NCBI RefSeq assembly: GCF_016907255.1
Contig: NZ_JAFBBQ010000001.1
Span: forward strand, 2,294,001 to 2,358,000
Source: Microbacterium keratanolyticum
GTDB lineage: Bacteria; Actinomycetota; Actinomycetes; Actinomycetales; Microbacteriaceae
DNA: 64,000 nucleotides
Reading direction: 5' to 3'
Shown: one piece after another, positions 48,306-56,429 of the stretch
Position numbering within the stretch: the first letter of the stretch is position 1
How the letters are laid out: each line of letters opens with the position of its first letter
The notes under the pieces: generated by a model
What the model saw: the letters and a program-made list of their open reading frames with translations, nothing else
Told to the model about the DNA's origin: nothing
Database searches by the model: none
Program-made: the position numbers and the translations under genes

Positions 48306-48321
48306 GTAGCGTCGACGCTAC
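48306..48321. promoter_or_regulatory. Palindromic candidate operator in the ramA-like/DUF485 divergent region
   Basis: GTAGCGTCGACGCTAC is a perfect 16-bp palindrome, 42 nt upstream of the regulator start and 57 nt upstream of the DUF485 start. LuxR-type dimers bind such dyads, so it may be the site for self- and symporter control. Confidence 0.5.
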
Positions 48322-48378
48322 CACTCGGATGCGCACGATGCACCGGGTGACTTTCCGACCATGTGGCAAGGAGGCCCC

Positions 48379-48726
48379 ATGACCGAAACGACCGGAGAAC
48401 CTGTGGCGACAGGTATTGATTATGTGGGCGTGCAGGAGTCGCCTCAGTTCCAGAAGCTGAAGCGGAATCAACGCTCGTTCATCTTCCCGCTCACGGCGAT
48501 CTTCCTCATCTGGTACTTCGCCTACGTGCTGCTCGCGGCATTCGCGCCGGAGTTCATGGCGCAGCGCGTGTGGGGCGATGTCACCATAGGCCTGCTGTTG
48601 GGGCTGGGGCAGTTCGTGACCACATTCGCCATCACGATGGGTTATGTCGCTTTCGCGAACCGCACGCTTGACCCGCAGGCGCGGGCAATTCGCGAAGAGC
48701 TCGAAGCACAGGAGGCCCGCGCATGA
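48379..48726 (+). CDS. DUF485 membrane protein (symporter accessory)
   Basis: 115-aa protein with two membrane helices (about 35-58 and 68-92) and the DUF485 motif SPQFQKLKRNQRSFIFPLTA. DUF485 proteins accompany solute:sodium symporters of the ActP/MctC group and probably stabilise them. AAGGAGG precedes the ATG at 48379. Its stop overlaps the symporter start (ATGA). Confidence 0.92.
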   Translation: MTETTGEPVATGIDYVGVQESPQFQKLKRNQRSFIFPLTAIFLIWYFAYVLLAAFAPEFMAQRVWGDVTIGLLLGLGQFVTTFAITMGYVAFANRTLDPQARAIREELEAQEARA

Positions 48727-50351
48727 TGGTCTCGTCGGCTGCCGGAGGGACTCTCATGGAGAGCAATCCCGTCCTGAACATCTCAGTGTTCCTCGCGTTC
48801 GTCGCGGTGACCCTCTTCATCGTGATCCGCGCGAGCCGCAACAACAAGACAGCCGCGGACTACTACGCGGCCGGTCGCTCATTCACCGGCCCCCAGAACG
48901 GTTTCGCGATCGCGGGAGACTACCTGTCGGCCGCATCCTTCCTCGGGATCTGCGGAGCGATCGCCGTGAACGGATATGACGGATTCCTCTATTCGATCGG
49001 CTTTCTCGTCGCGTGGCTGGTCGCGCTTCTGCTGGTCGCGGAGCTCATGCGCAACACCGGCAAGTTCACCATGGCAGATGTGCTGTCGTTCCGCCTGAAG
49101 CAGCGTCCGGTGCGCATGGCGGCGGCGATCACGACGCTCGCGGTCTGCTTCTTCTATCTGCTCGCCCAGATGGCCGGTGCCGGCGGACTCGTGTCGCTGC
49201 TGCTCGGCATCGACGACAAGCTGGGCCAGTCGCTCGTCATCGCCATCGTCGGCGTGCTGATGATCCTGTACGTGCTGATCGGCGGCATGAAGGGCACCAC
49301 CTGGGTGCAGATCGTGAAGGCGTTCCTGCTGATCGGCGGTGCGGCGGCGATGACGATCTGGGTCCTGGCGCTCAACGGATTCAACCTGAACACGCTGCTG
49401 GAGAGCGCCGTGGCGGCATCGGTGTCCGATCCGAAGGATGCCATCCTCGGCCCGGGTCTGAAGTACGGCGCCAACCCCTGGGACTTCATCTCCCTCGGAC
49501 TCGCCCTCGTGCTCGGCACCGCGGGTCTGCCGCACGTGCTGATGCGCTTCTACACGGTCCCGACCGCGAAGGAGGCGCGGCGCTCGGTCGTCTGGGCGAT
49601 CTGGCTGATCGGCATCTTCTACCTGTTCACGCTCGTGCTGGGCTACGGAGCCGGCGCGCTCGTCGGGCCTGACGTGATCGCAGCGGCACCCGGCGGCGTG
49701 AACTCCGCCGCGCCGCTGCTCGCGCTGTATCTCGGCGGACCCGTGCTCATGGGATTCATCTCGGCGGTGGCGTTCGCGACGATCCTCGCGGTCGTCGCCG
49801 GACTGACGATCACGGCTGCGGCGTCGTTCGCCCATGACATCTACGCCAACGTGGTGAAGAAGGGCAAGAACGGCGACGGTGTCTCTGATTCGGACGGCGA
49901 GGTCAAGGTCGCTCGCCGCACGGTCATCGTGATCGGCGTGCTGGCGATCCTCGGCGGCATCGGTGCGCAGGGTCAGAACATCGCGTTCCTCGTGGCGCTC
50001 GCGTTCGCCATCGCGGCGTCGGCGAACCTGCCGACGATCGTGTTCTCGCTGTTCTGGCGTCGATTCACGACGCGCGGCGCGGTGTGGAGCATGTACGGCG
50101 GTCTGACGGCGGCGGTCGTGCTCATCATCCTCTCGCCGGTCTTCTCGGGGTCCCCGACGTCGACCCTGCCGAATGTCGACTTCGCGATCTGGCCGTTGGA
50201 GAACCCGGGCATCCTCTCGATTCCGCTCGGTTTCTTCCTCGGATGGCTCGGATCCGTCACCGACAGGACCGTCGAGAGCCGCACTCTCGCCGCTGAGATG
50301 GAGGTGCGCTCGCTCACCGGCTTCGGTGCCGAGAAGGCCGTCGAGCACTGA
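48723..50351 (+). CDS. actP: Cation/acetate (monocarboxylate) symporter, ActP/MctC type
   Basis: 542-aa sodium:solute symporter family protein with about 13 membrane helices. The family region AADYYAAGRSFTGPQNGFAI, followed by GDYLSAASFLGICGAIAVNG, and LPHVLMRFYTVPTAKEARRS are diagnostic for acetate/pyruvate/propionate transporters. It forms an operon with DUF485, divergent from a RamA-like regulator, so uptake of acetate or other monocarboxylates under that regulator is the best reading. The ATG at 48723 overlaps the DUF485 stop; an internal ATG (MESNPVLN) is also possible. Confidence 0.93.
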   Translation: MMVSSAAGGTLMESNPVLNISVFLAFVAVTLFIVIRASRNNKTAADYYAAGRSFTGPQNGFAIAGDYLSAASFLGICGAIAVNGYDGFLYSIGFLVAWLVALLLVAELMRNTGKFTMADVLSFRLKQRPVRMAAAITTLAVCFFYLLAQMAGAGGLVSLLLGIDDKLGQSLVIAIVGVLMILYVLIGGMKGTTWVQIVKAFLLIGGAAAMTIWVLALNGFNLNTLLESAVAASVSDPKDAILGPGLKYGANPWDFISLGLALVLGTAGLPHVLMRFYTVPTAKEARRSVVWAIWLIGIFYLFTLVLGYGAGALVGPDVIAAAPGGVNSAAPLLALYLGGPVLMGFISAVAFATILAVVAGLTITAAASFAHDIYANVVKKGKNGDGVSDSDGEVKVARRTVIVIGVLAILGGIGAQGQNIAFLVALAFAIAASANLPTIVFSLFWRRFTTRGAVWSMYGGLTAAVVLIILSPVFSGSPTSTLPNVDFAIWPLENPGILSIPLGFFLGWLGSVTDRTVESRTLAAEMEVRSLTGFGAEKAVEH

Positions 50352-50373
50352 CGACCGTGTGAGGACGTGCCCG

Positions 50374-50403
50374 GTGAGCCCCGACCGAGAGGTCGGGGCT
50401 CAC
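50374..50403. terminator. Bidirectional terminator between the symporter and the Ogt-like gene
   Basis: Perfect 13-bp stem GTGAGCCCCGACC (50374-50386), loop GAGA, with 50391-50403. It overlaps the stop codon of the convergent gene. Confidence 0.85.
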
Positions 50404-50945
50404 CGCTGCGAGGCGGGGATGCCGCGCTGGCGGGCAGAGTCGGCTTCAAGGTCGAGAAGGTAGCGCTTGCGCTCGGGGTGAGCGCCGTAGTGACCGGGGG
50501 AGCCGTCGCTCCGCACGACGCGGTGCACGGGAACCACGATCGAGAAGGGAGTCAGCCTGCAGGCTGTGCCGACAGCGCGGGCCGCTCCCGGGCTGCCTGC
50601 GAGGACGGCGACTTCGCCGTAGCTCGCGGTCTCGGCCCACGGGATCTCGCAGACCTCCTGGAGGGCACGCCTCGTGAAGCCGTCGGTGAGGGACCAATCC
50701 AGCGGGATCTCCTCGTCGAATCGCACCGGCTCGCCATCGAAGTAGGCGTCGAGGAGGTCGTTCAATGCCGCCGCATCGCCCGGGGCCGCGACCGGAGTGG
50801 AACGCAGCGCCCGACTGGCGCCGTCGAGGAGCCACGTCGCGGGGAAGTCGGACTCGGGAAGGTCGAAGCGAACGAGTCCGGCATCGGAGAACACGGCCAG
50901 CGCGTCGCCGAAGGGCGTCGGTGCGAAGTCGTAACGAAATGTCAT
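50400..50945 (-). CDS. Ogt-like alkyltransferase homologue lacking the catalytic cysteine
   Basis: 181-aa protein with the two-domain layout of O6-methylguanine-DNA methyltransferases. The C-terminal DNA-binding and active-site domain is clear: FTRRALQEVCEIPWAETASYGEVAVLAGSPGAARAVG, then the active-site strand FSIVVPVHRVVRSDG. Position 140 is Val (P-V-H-R) where suicide transferases have Cys (P-C-H-R). Alkyltransferase-like proteins with Trp or Ala at this position bind alkylated DNA and hand it to nucleotide excision repair. The ATG at 50945 matches the domain start. A repair-flagging role is inferred. Confidence 0.88.
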   Translation of the reverse strand: MTFRYDFAPTPFGDALAVFSDAGLVRFDLPESDFPATWLLDGASRALRSTPVAAPGDAAALNDLLDAYFDGEPVRFDEEIPLDWSLTDGFTRRALQEVCEIPWAETASYGEVAVLAGSPGAARAVGTACRLTPFSIVVPVHRVVRSDGSPGHYGAHPERKRYLLDLEADSARQRGIPASQR

Positions 50946-51102
50946 GGATCCATCCTGCGTCGGCGCCGCACAGGTGGCGCGGTTGTCCGCGCGTCCGGGG
51001 AGAAGTCGAGAGAACGCCTCATCGGTGCAGAAAACGGCACGAATCGGGTGAAACTCGCTCACCTTACCGGAAGTCCGGGCAAGTCACGCATACTCTCTAG
51101 AT

Positions 51103-54100
51103 GTGTGGCGACGTGACGGAAAGACCGCTGAAGCGGTAGAGGCAGAGTCCTCGACGACGCCAGCCGACGTCGAGATCGTGGAGGTGCCCGCTCCGCGCAG
51201 CGTGCACGCGGCTGCGGCCGAGCGACGTCGTCTGCGTGCGGAGGCGAAGGAGCTGGGAGGCTCTTCGCCGCTCATCAGCTACGTCGACACGGCGGAGGCG
51301 GGGATCGACATCTCCCGTGCGCACCCGGGCAGTCTGCCCCAGTTCATCACCGGCCGTTCGACGCTCCTCTCCAATCTCTTCCGTGACGAGGTCGGCCTGC
51401 GCACGGCCCGCTTGGCCGCTGAGCGGATCACCGCGAAGAACACCGAGCTGCGCACTGTGCGGGGCATCGAAGCCGTGCACCTCGCCGTCGGTCTCGCTGC
51501 ATGGAAGCTCGGCGGTCGCTCATATGCGGCACCGGTGCTGCTGCGACCGCTGGCGATTCGACGGCACCACTCCGACTTCGAGCTGAAGTTGCACAGCGGC
51601 TTCTTCGTGAACCCCGAGCTCGTGCGCATTGCAAGTGAGCACTTCGGCATCACGATCGATCCGGATGCGCTCGCTGCGCTCGCGTACGACGGCGGCATCT
51701 TCAAGCCGCAGCCGGCGATTGACCAGCTTCGTGCCGCGACCGAGTCCATCGACACCTTCTCGGTGCAGCCGCGGATCGTCGTCTCGACCTTCGCGGACGT
51801 GGGGGCGGCGATGGCACGGGACGCGCACGATCTCGACCACACGCTTCTGAACGCTCTGGCCGGCCACGCCGCCGACCGTGAGGCGGTCACGGCGCCGCGG
51901 AAGACACCGACGATCATCAGCCCGGACGATCGCGCACCGGCATCCGACAACCTGCTGCTGGACGCGGATGACGAGCAGGAAGCGGTCCTCGCCAAGATCG
52001 CCGCCGGTCACTCTCTGACGATCGCGACGCTGCCCGGCACCGGTGGCACGCAGACTGTGATCAATGCGGCCGGCGAGCTCGTCCGCGCGGGCAAGCGCGT
52101 GCTGATCGTCTCGGCTCGCCGTTCGACCCTCGACGGCGTCCGGCATCGGCTCAGCGGCATCGGTCTCGACGGCTTCGCTGTCTCGCCGACGACGGTGCGT
52201 CGCGACCTCGTGCGCGCGATCGGCCGCAACGAGAAGGCGAAGGCCCCCAAGCTCGCGGAGATCGACGAGGCGCTCGTGCGTCTGCGCACGGTTCTGCGGG
52301 ACTATCGCAGTGCGCTGGTCGACCGTGATCCGCAGCTCAAGGCCTCTGTCCTCGACGCCACCCGGGTGCTCACCCGTCTGGCGTCGCTGGAGACGCCGCC
52401 CACGACGACCGCGCGCCTCGATCGGCAGGCGCTCGCACGGCTTGCCGGCGACCGCACCCGCGCCGCGGAGGCGCTCGCGCTCGCCGCACGACTGGGCGAG
52501 TTCCGCTTCGGACCGGATGACTCGCCCTGGTACGGGGTCACGTTCTCTTCGACGGATGCGGCGCGCGCTGCGCACGCCCTCGCCGAGCGTCTTCACGGCA
52601 CGAGCGTCCCGACACTGCTGGAGCGCGGCTACGAGATGGTCGCGCAGACGCATATGCGACCGTTCTCGACTATCAGCGAGCTGGGCGACTATCTGCGGCT
52701 TCTGCAGGGTATTCGTGACTCACTTGACCGCTTCAGTCCGACCGTCTTCGAGCGCCCTCTGGGGGAGCTGATCCAGGCGCACGGCTCCCGTCGGGATGCG
52801 CCGAACATGACGGGCGCGAACAGGCGGCGTCTGCGTCGCCTCGCGAAGGAGTACGTCCGCCCGGGCGCGCACGTCAGTGACATGCATGAGGCGCTGACGC
52901 GTCTGCAGATGCAGCGCACGCAGTGGCAGCGTCTGGTCAACGCCGGTGTCGCCCCTGAGGTGCCGCTGGGTCTGGCGGATGTGCAGGTGGCGTGGCAGCA
53001 CGTGGAGGCGCAGCTCGCCGAACTCGATGCCGCCCTCGGGCGGCGTGAGCCTCTCGCGACGCTTCCGGTCGCGCGCCTCGTCCGCACGCTCGCCGGGCTC
53101 GCGGCGAAGTCGGATGTGTTCGACAACCTCGTCGAGCGCGCGCAGATCCGCGATGAACTCGCGGGACTCGGCCTGGAGCCGCTGCTCGTCGATCTGTCGG
53201 TGCGGCATGTCGCAGAAGACCGCGTCGGCGAAGAGCTGGAGTTCGCCTGGTGGCAGTCGCTCCTCGAACTCTCGCTGCAGCAGAACCGCGCACTGCTCGG
53301 TGCGAACACTGCCGTCGTCGATCGGCTGGAGAAGGACTTCCGACTCGTCGACGACGCCCACACGGCGGAGTCCGGCCCCCTGCTCGCCTGGCAGCTCGCG
53401 GGGCAGTGGCGCATCGGAATCGTCGACGAGAAGCAGGAGGCGGCGAACCTCCGGCGCGCGCTGACCGAGGGCAACGCCTCGACGGCAGAGATCGTCAGCG
53501 CCGCTCCCACCCTCATGCGTGCGCTGGCGCCGGTCTGGATTTCCTCGCCGTACCACGTCGTCGACATCCCCGACAGCGTCGAGTTCGACACGGTGCTGCT
53601 GGTGGATGCCGCAGCGATCAACCTCGCGGAGGCGACGCCGGCGATCCGTCGTGCCCGCCAGGTCGTCGCGATCGGGGACCCGGTCACGCAGCGGCCGACA
53701 CCGTTCGAGGTCGCCACCGTCGCGTCTCCGGAGTGGGAGAGCGAGACGGCCTTCGATACCGTCTCCGCCTTCGAGCGTCTTGCGGAGCTCCTTCCGATCG
53801 TCACACTGACTCGCAGCTATCGCGCCGGTGGCGAAGACCTCGCAGAACTCATCAACGACGCGTTCTACGGCGGCGAGATCGTCTCACTGCCCTGGGCGGG
53901 CTCATACCTCGGGCGCGGCAGCCTGACCGTCGACTACGTCGAGGGCGGCACCGGAACTCCTGACCCCGTCTCGGGGGCCGTGGAGAGCCCGGATGCCGAG
54001 GTCGCCCGCGTCGTCACGCTTGTCGTCGAGCATGCGGTGCACCGCCCCAACGAGTCGCTCATGGTGATCACGGCGAGCCGCCGGCACTCTGAGCGCGTTC

Positions 54101-54825
54101 TCGCCGCCGTCACCGAGGCGTTCGCCGGTCGGGCGGACGTCGCAGACTTCGTGGGCCGCGATACGCCCGAGGCGTTCGCCGTCCTGACGCTCGAGGAGTC
54201 GGTGGCGGAGAGCCGCGACCGCGTCGTGTTCTCGCTCGGATTCGGTCTCACGAAGCACGGTCGCGTGCTGAGCGACTTCGGCGACCTCTCGACGCCGGAC
54301 GGGGAGCGTCTGCTCACCGTCGGCATGACGCGCGCGCGTCGCTCGATGGTCATCGTCTCGTCGATCCGCCCCTCGTCGTTCGACGACGGCCGGCTCTCGC
54401 ACGGGGCGGCCACCCTGATGTCGATCCTCGGGGGACTCGCCGCACGGGCCCGCGAGGCGCGTCTGGAAGATCTCGCCGATCCGCTCACGCTCGCTCTCGC
54501 CCGCGAACTGCGTCGCCTCGGCGCGTCCGTCGACGTCGACTACCGGGGTCTGCTGCCACTGGTCGCCCAGCACAAGGGCAAGGCGGTCGTGATCGAAGCG
54601 GATCCCGAGTCTCGTGGCGAATCGCTGCGTGAGTCGCTGCGTCTGCGTCCGCAGGTGCTACGCCGACTCGGCTGGCACTACATCCGTGTGCACGCCTTCG
54701 ACCTGTACAGCGACCCGGCCTCGGTCGCGCGTCGGATCGCCGAGGTCCTCGGCATCTCCGCGTCCGCGCCTCCCGCCGAGACAGACACGCAGCCGATCGC
54801 GACGGTGCCGTCGAACGATGACTGA
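51103..54825 (+). CDS. Giant SF1 (UPF1-like) helicase homologue with inactivated ATPase motifs
   Basis: 1240-aa protein. An N-terminal domain (about 50-290) precedes a DNA2/UPF1-type motor split by a long helical insertion (about 380-800), and a C-terminal restriction-endonuclease-like fold (from about 1130; VVIEADPES, then LRRLGWHYIRVHAFDLYSDP). The Walker A position reads LPGTGGTQT (311-318 region) in place of GPPGTGKSQT, with Gly at the Lys. Walker B reads LLVDAAA (833-838) in place of IIDEAS. Motif VI GMTRARRSMVIVSS is kept. It should bind but not hydrolyse ATP. TACTCT 12 nt before the GTG at 51103 indicates leaderless transcription; it is coupled to a 68-aa gene. Confidence 0.85.
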   Translation: MWRRDGKTAEAVEAESSTTPADVEIVEVPAPRSVHAAAAERRRLRAEAKELGGSSPLISYVDTAEAGIDISRAHPGSLPQFITGRSTLLSNLFRDEVGLRTARLAAERITAKNTELRTVRGIEAVHLAVGLAAWKLGGRSYAAPVLLRPLAIRRHHSDFELKLHSGFFVNPELVRIASEHFGITIDPDALAALAYDGGIFKPQPAIDQLRAATESIDTFSVQPRIVVSTFADVGAAMARDAHDLDHTLLNALAGHAADREAVTAPRKTPTIISPDDRAPASDNLLLDADDEQEAVLAKIAAGHSLTIATLPGTGGTQTVINAAGELVRAGKRVLIVSARRSTLDGVRHRLSGIGLDGFAVSPTTVRRDLVRAIGRNEKAKAPKLAEIDEALVRLRTVLRDYRSALVDRDPQLKASVLDATRVLTRLASLETPPTTTARLDRQALARLAGDRTRAAEALALAARLGEFRFGPDDSPWYGVTFSSTDAARAAHALAERLHGTSVPTLLERGYEMVAQTHMRPFSTISELGDYLRLLQGIRDSLDRFSPTVFERPLGELIQAHGSRRDAPNMTGANRRRLRRLAKEYVRPGAHVSDMHEALTRLQMQRTQWQRLVNAGVAPEVPLGLADVQVAWQHVEAQLAELDAALGRREPLATLPVARLVRTLAGLAAKSDVFDNLVERAQIRDELAGLGLEPLLVDLSVRHVAEDRVGEELEFAWWQSLLELSLQQNRALLGANTAVVDRLEKDFRLVDDAHTAESGPLLAWQLAGQWRIGIVDEKQEAANLRRALTEGNASTAEIVSAAPTLMRALAPVWISSPYHVVDIPDSVEFDTVLLVDAAAINLAEATPAIRRARQVVAIGDPVTQRPTPFEVATVASPEWESETAFDTVSAFERLAELLPIVTLTRSYRAGGEDLAELINDAFYGGEIVSLPWAGSYLGRGSLTVDYVEGGTGTPDPVSGAVESPDAEVARVVTLVVEHAVHRPNESLMVITASRRHSERVLAAVTEAFAGRADVADFVGRDTPEAFAVLTLEESVAESRDRVVFSLGFGLTKHGRVLSDFGDLSTPDGERLLTVGMTRARRSMVIVSSIRPSSFDDGRLSHGAATLMSILGGLAARAREARLEDLADPLTLALARELRRLGASVDVDYRGLLPLVAQHKGKAVVIEADPESRGESLRESLRLRPQVLRRLGWHYIRVHAFDLYSDPASVARRIAEVLGISASAPPAETDTQPIATVPSNDD

Positions 54826-55024
54826 GTCCGAGCCGCGTCAGCGGATCGTGCGTGTCGCAGGCTCTCGTCGAGCGAAGCTGACCCCTGTTGCCGGCTCAGA
54901 GCCGGAGCCGGCTGTTGCGCGTGAGAACGACGAAGCGGCTGTATCCTCCGCCGGTGCGAAGGACACAGCCGCTTCCGGGCCGAACGATGCGCGTCTGCGC
55001 AATGAGGTTCCGCCCCACTACTGA
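54818..55024 (+). CDS. 68-aa protein coupled to the helicase homologue
   Basis: The ATG at 54818 lies inside the last codons of the helicase-like gene (8-nt overlap). The product has a basic start (RQRIVRVAGSRRAKLTPVAG), a low-complexity Ala/Glu/Ser middle and the conserved-looking end NDARLRNEVPPHY. Similar short proteins ending in NDxxLRxDxPPHW/Y follow this helicase in related genomes to my recollection. It is probably disordered and a partner of the helicase homologue (inference). Confidence 0.7.
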   Translation: MTESEPRQRIVRVAGSRRAKLTPVAGSEPEPAVARENDEAAVSSAGAKDTAASGPNDARLRNEVPPHY

Positions 55025-55044
55025 GCGCGCCGCGCGGGACGTGT

Positions 55045-55461
55045 TTAGCTGCGGGCCTGGTTCTTCTCGAGCAGGTCGCGGATCTGGATGAGCAGCTCCT
55101 GCTCACTCGGGACGACCTCTTCGTCTTCGACGCCGGCCGCGATCTTGGCGGCACGGTGCTCCTTCCACTTGTTCATGGGAAGAACGAAGACGAAGTAGAC
55201 CACGAGCGCGACCGCGAGGAAGCTGATGATCGCGGAGATCAGGTCGCCCAGCGGGAACGTGACGGGATCGCCGTAGATGTTGGTGATCGTGGGGCCGAAC
55301 TTGCCCGCCTCATCCGCCTGGAAGAAGAGCGCGACGAGCGGGTTGATGATGCTGGCGACGACCGCGTTCACGATGGCCGTGAATGCACCGCCGATGACCA
55401 CGGCCACGGCCAGGTCGATGACGTTGCCCTGGGCGATGAACTCCTTGAAACCCTTGAACAC
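55045..55461 (-). CDS. mscL: Large-conductance mechanosensitive channel MscL
   Basis: 138-aa homopentameric pressure-release channel. The start MFKGFKEFIAQGNVIDLAVA is canonical; helix 1 continues VVIGGAFTAIVNAVVASIIN, helix 2 is LISAIISFLAVALVVYFVFV, and the C-terminal helix ends EQELLIQIRDLLEKNQARS. Length is normal. It is followed upstream on the same strand by fmdB-type and folate ligase genes, an order also found in mycobacteria. Confidence 0.96.
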   Translation of the reverse strand: MFKGFKEFIAQGNVIDLAVAVVIGGAFTAIVNAVVASIINPLVALFFQADEAGKFGPTITNIYGDPVTFPLGDLISAIISFLAVALVVYFVFVLPMNKWKEHRAAKIAAGVEDEEVVPSEQELLIQIRDLLEKNQARS

Positions 55462-55484
55462 GGGTCCTCCTTTGACGTCGAACC

Positions 55485-55760
55485 TCAGGAAGTCGAGGTG
55501 CCGGTCGAGGCAGGCGCCGGGCTGGTGCTGCTCTTCGACTCAGACTTCGATGATGCCGAAGCGACGCTCGAATTGCCACCAGTGCCACGCGAATCGGTGC
55601 GATAGAAGCCGGAGCCGTTGAAGGTCACGCCGATGGATCCGTACTCTTTGCGCAGCGCGCCATGGCACTCGGGGCACTCTGTGAGTGCGGCGTCGGAGAA
55701 GCTCTGGACGGCGTCGAAGCGGTGCTCGCAGGCGGTGCAGCGGTAGGCATAGGTGGGCAT
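55485..55760 (-). CDS. FmdB-family zinc ribbon protein
   Basis: 91-aa protein: MPTYAYRCTACEHRFDAVQS carries the first C-x-x-C, and LTECPECHGALRK the second, forming the FmdB zinc ribbon. From residue 58 on it is a Ser/Thr/Gly-rich disordered tail. FmdB proteins are small regulatory or folding factors; the mycobacterial counterpart at this locus (Rv0991c-like) was described as a redox-responsive chaperone. Role here inferred from that synteny. Confidence 0.88.
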   Translation of the reverse strand: MPTYAYRCTACEHRFDAVQSFSDAALTECPECHGALRKEYGSIGVTFNGSGFYRTDSRGTGGNSSVASASSKSESKSSTSPAPASTGTSTS

Positions 55761-55790
55761 GGTGATTCTCTGCGTTCTGTGCGGGGTGAG

Positions 55791-56387
55791 TCAGCGCGCG
55801 GATGCCGCGAGCGTGAGCGTTCGGGTGGGGGTGACGACACCCGTGACGGGCTGGTCGTGGAGGTCGGCGGGGACGCCGGGCAGGAACTCGGTGTCGTAGA
55901 TGACCGCATACACCGGGGGAGTGCGCTCCATCGATCCGAGGGTCTTGTCGAAGTAGCCGCGTCCCCACCCCAGGCGCATGCCGGCTTCGTCGACCGCTGC
56001 GGCGGGAATGATCATGAGATCGACATCGCCGACCGCGATCGGTCCGAGCACCTCGCCGGTCGGCTCGTCGAGACCGTAGGCGCCGACGATCGTATCGTCG
56101 ATGCTGCCGGCGACGGCCCAGTCGAGCAGTCCGTCGGCGCGGGTGATCGGTAACAGCACGCGGATGCCACGGGCAACAGCGGTCGCGAGGAACTCACGGG
56201 TTCCGGGCTCGGTCATCATCGACAGATAACAGGAGATCGACTGCGCGCCGTGCGCGCTGATCAGCTCATCGAGCTGTGCGGCGATGCCGACAGAGGCCGA
56301 CTCGCGCTGCGACTCCGAGAGCAGCTGTCGGCGCTCGCGAATCTCCGCGCGGAGCGCACGCTTCTCATTGTCGATGTCATCGGACAT
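55791..56387 (-). CDS. 5-formyltetrahydrofolate cyclo-ligase
   Basis: 198-aa enzyme converting 5-formyl- to 5,10-methenyltetrahydrofolate with ATP. The opening IDNEKRALRAEIRERRQLLS provides the Lys/Arg of the ATP site; the signature RLGWGRGYFDKTL and AVIYDTEFLPGVPADLHDQPV are characteristic. It is divergent from galU and upstream of fmdB, the same order as Rv0992c-Rv0993 in mycobacteria. Confidence 0.95.
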   Translation of the reverse strand: MSDDIDNEKRALRAEIRERRQLLSESQRESASVGIAAQLDELISAHGAQSISCYLSMMTEPGTREFLATAVARGIRVLLPITRADGLLDWAVAGSIDDTIVGAYGLDEPTGEVLGPIAVGDVDLMIIPAAAVDEAGMRLGWGRGYFDKTLGSMERTPPVYAVIYDTEFLPGVPADLHDQPVTGVVTPTRTLTLAASAR

Positions 56388-56429
56388 GCCAATGAGTCTA
56401 CGTCGGGCCCACGGGCTAGGCTGAGCGCC

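Noticed and set aside
51103..54825. Active UPF1/DNA2-type ATP-dependent helicase
   Set aside because: Walker A lacks the Lys and Walker B lacks the catalytic Glu, so naming it an active helicase would be wrong.
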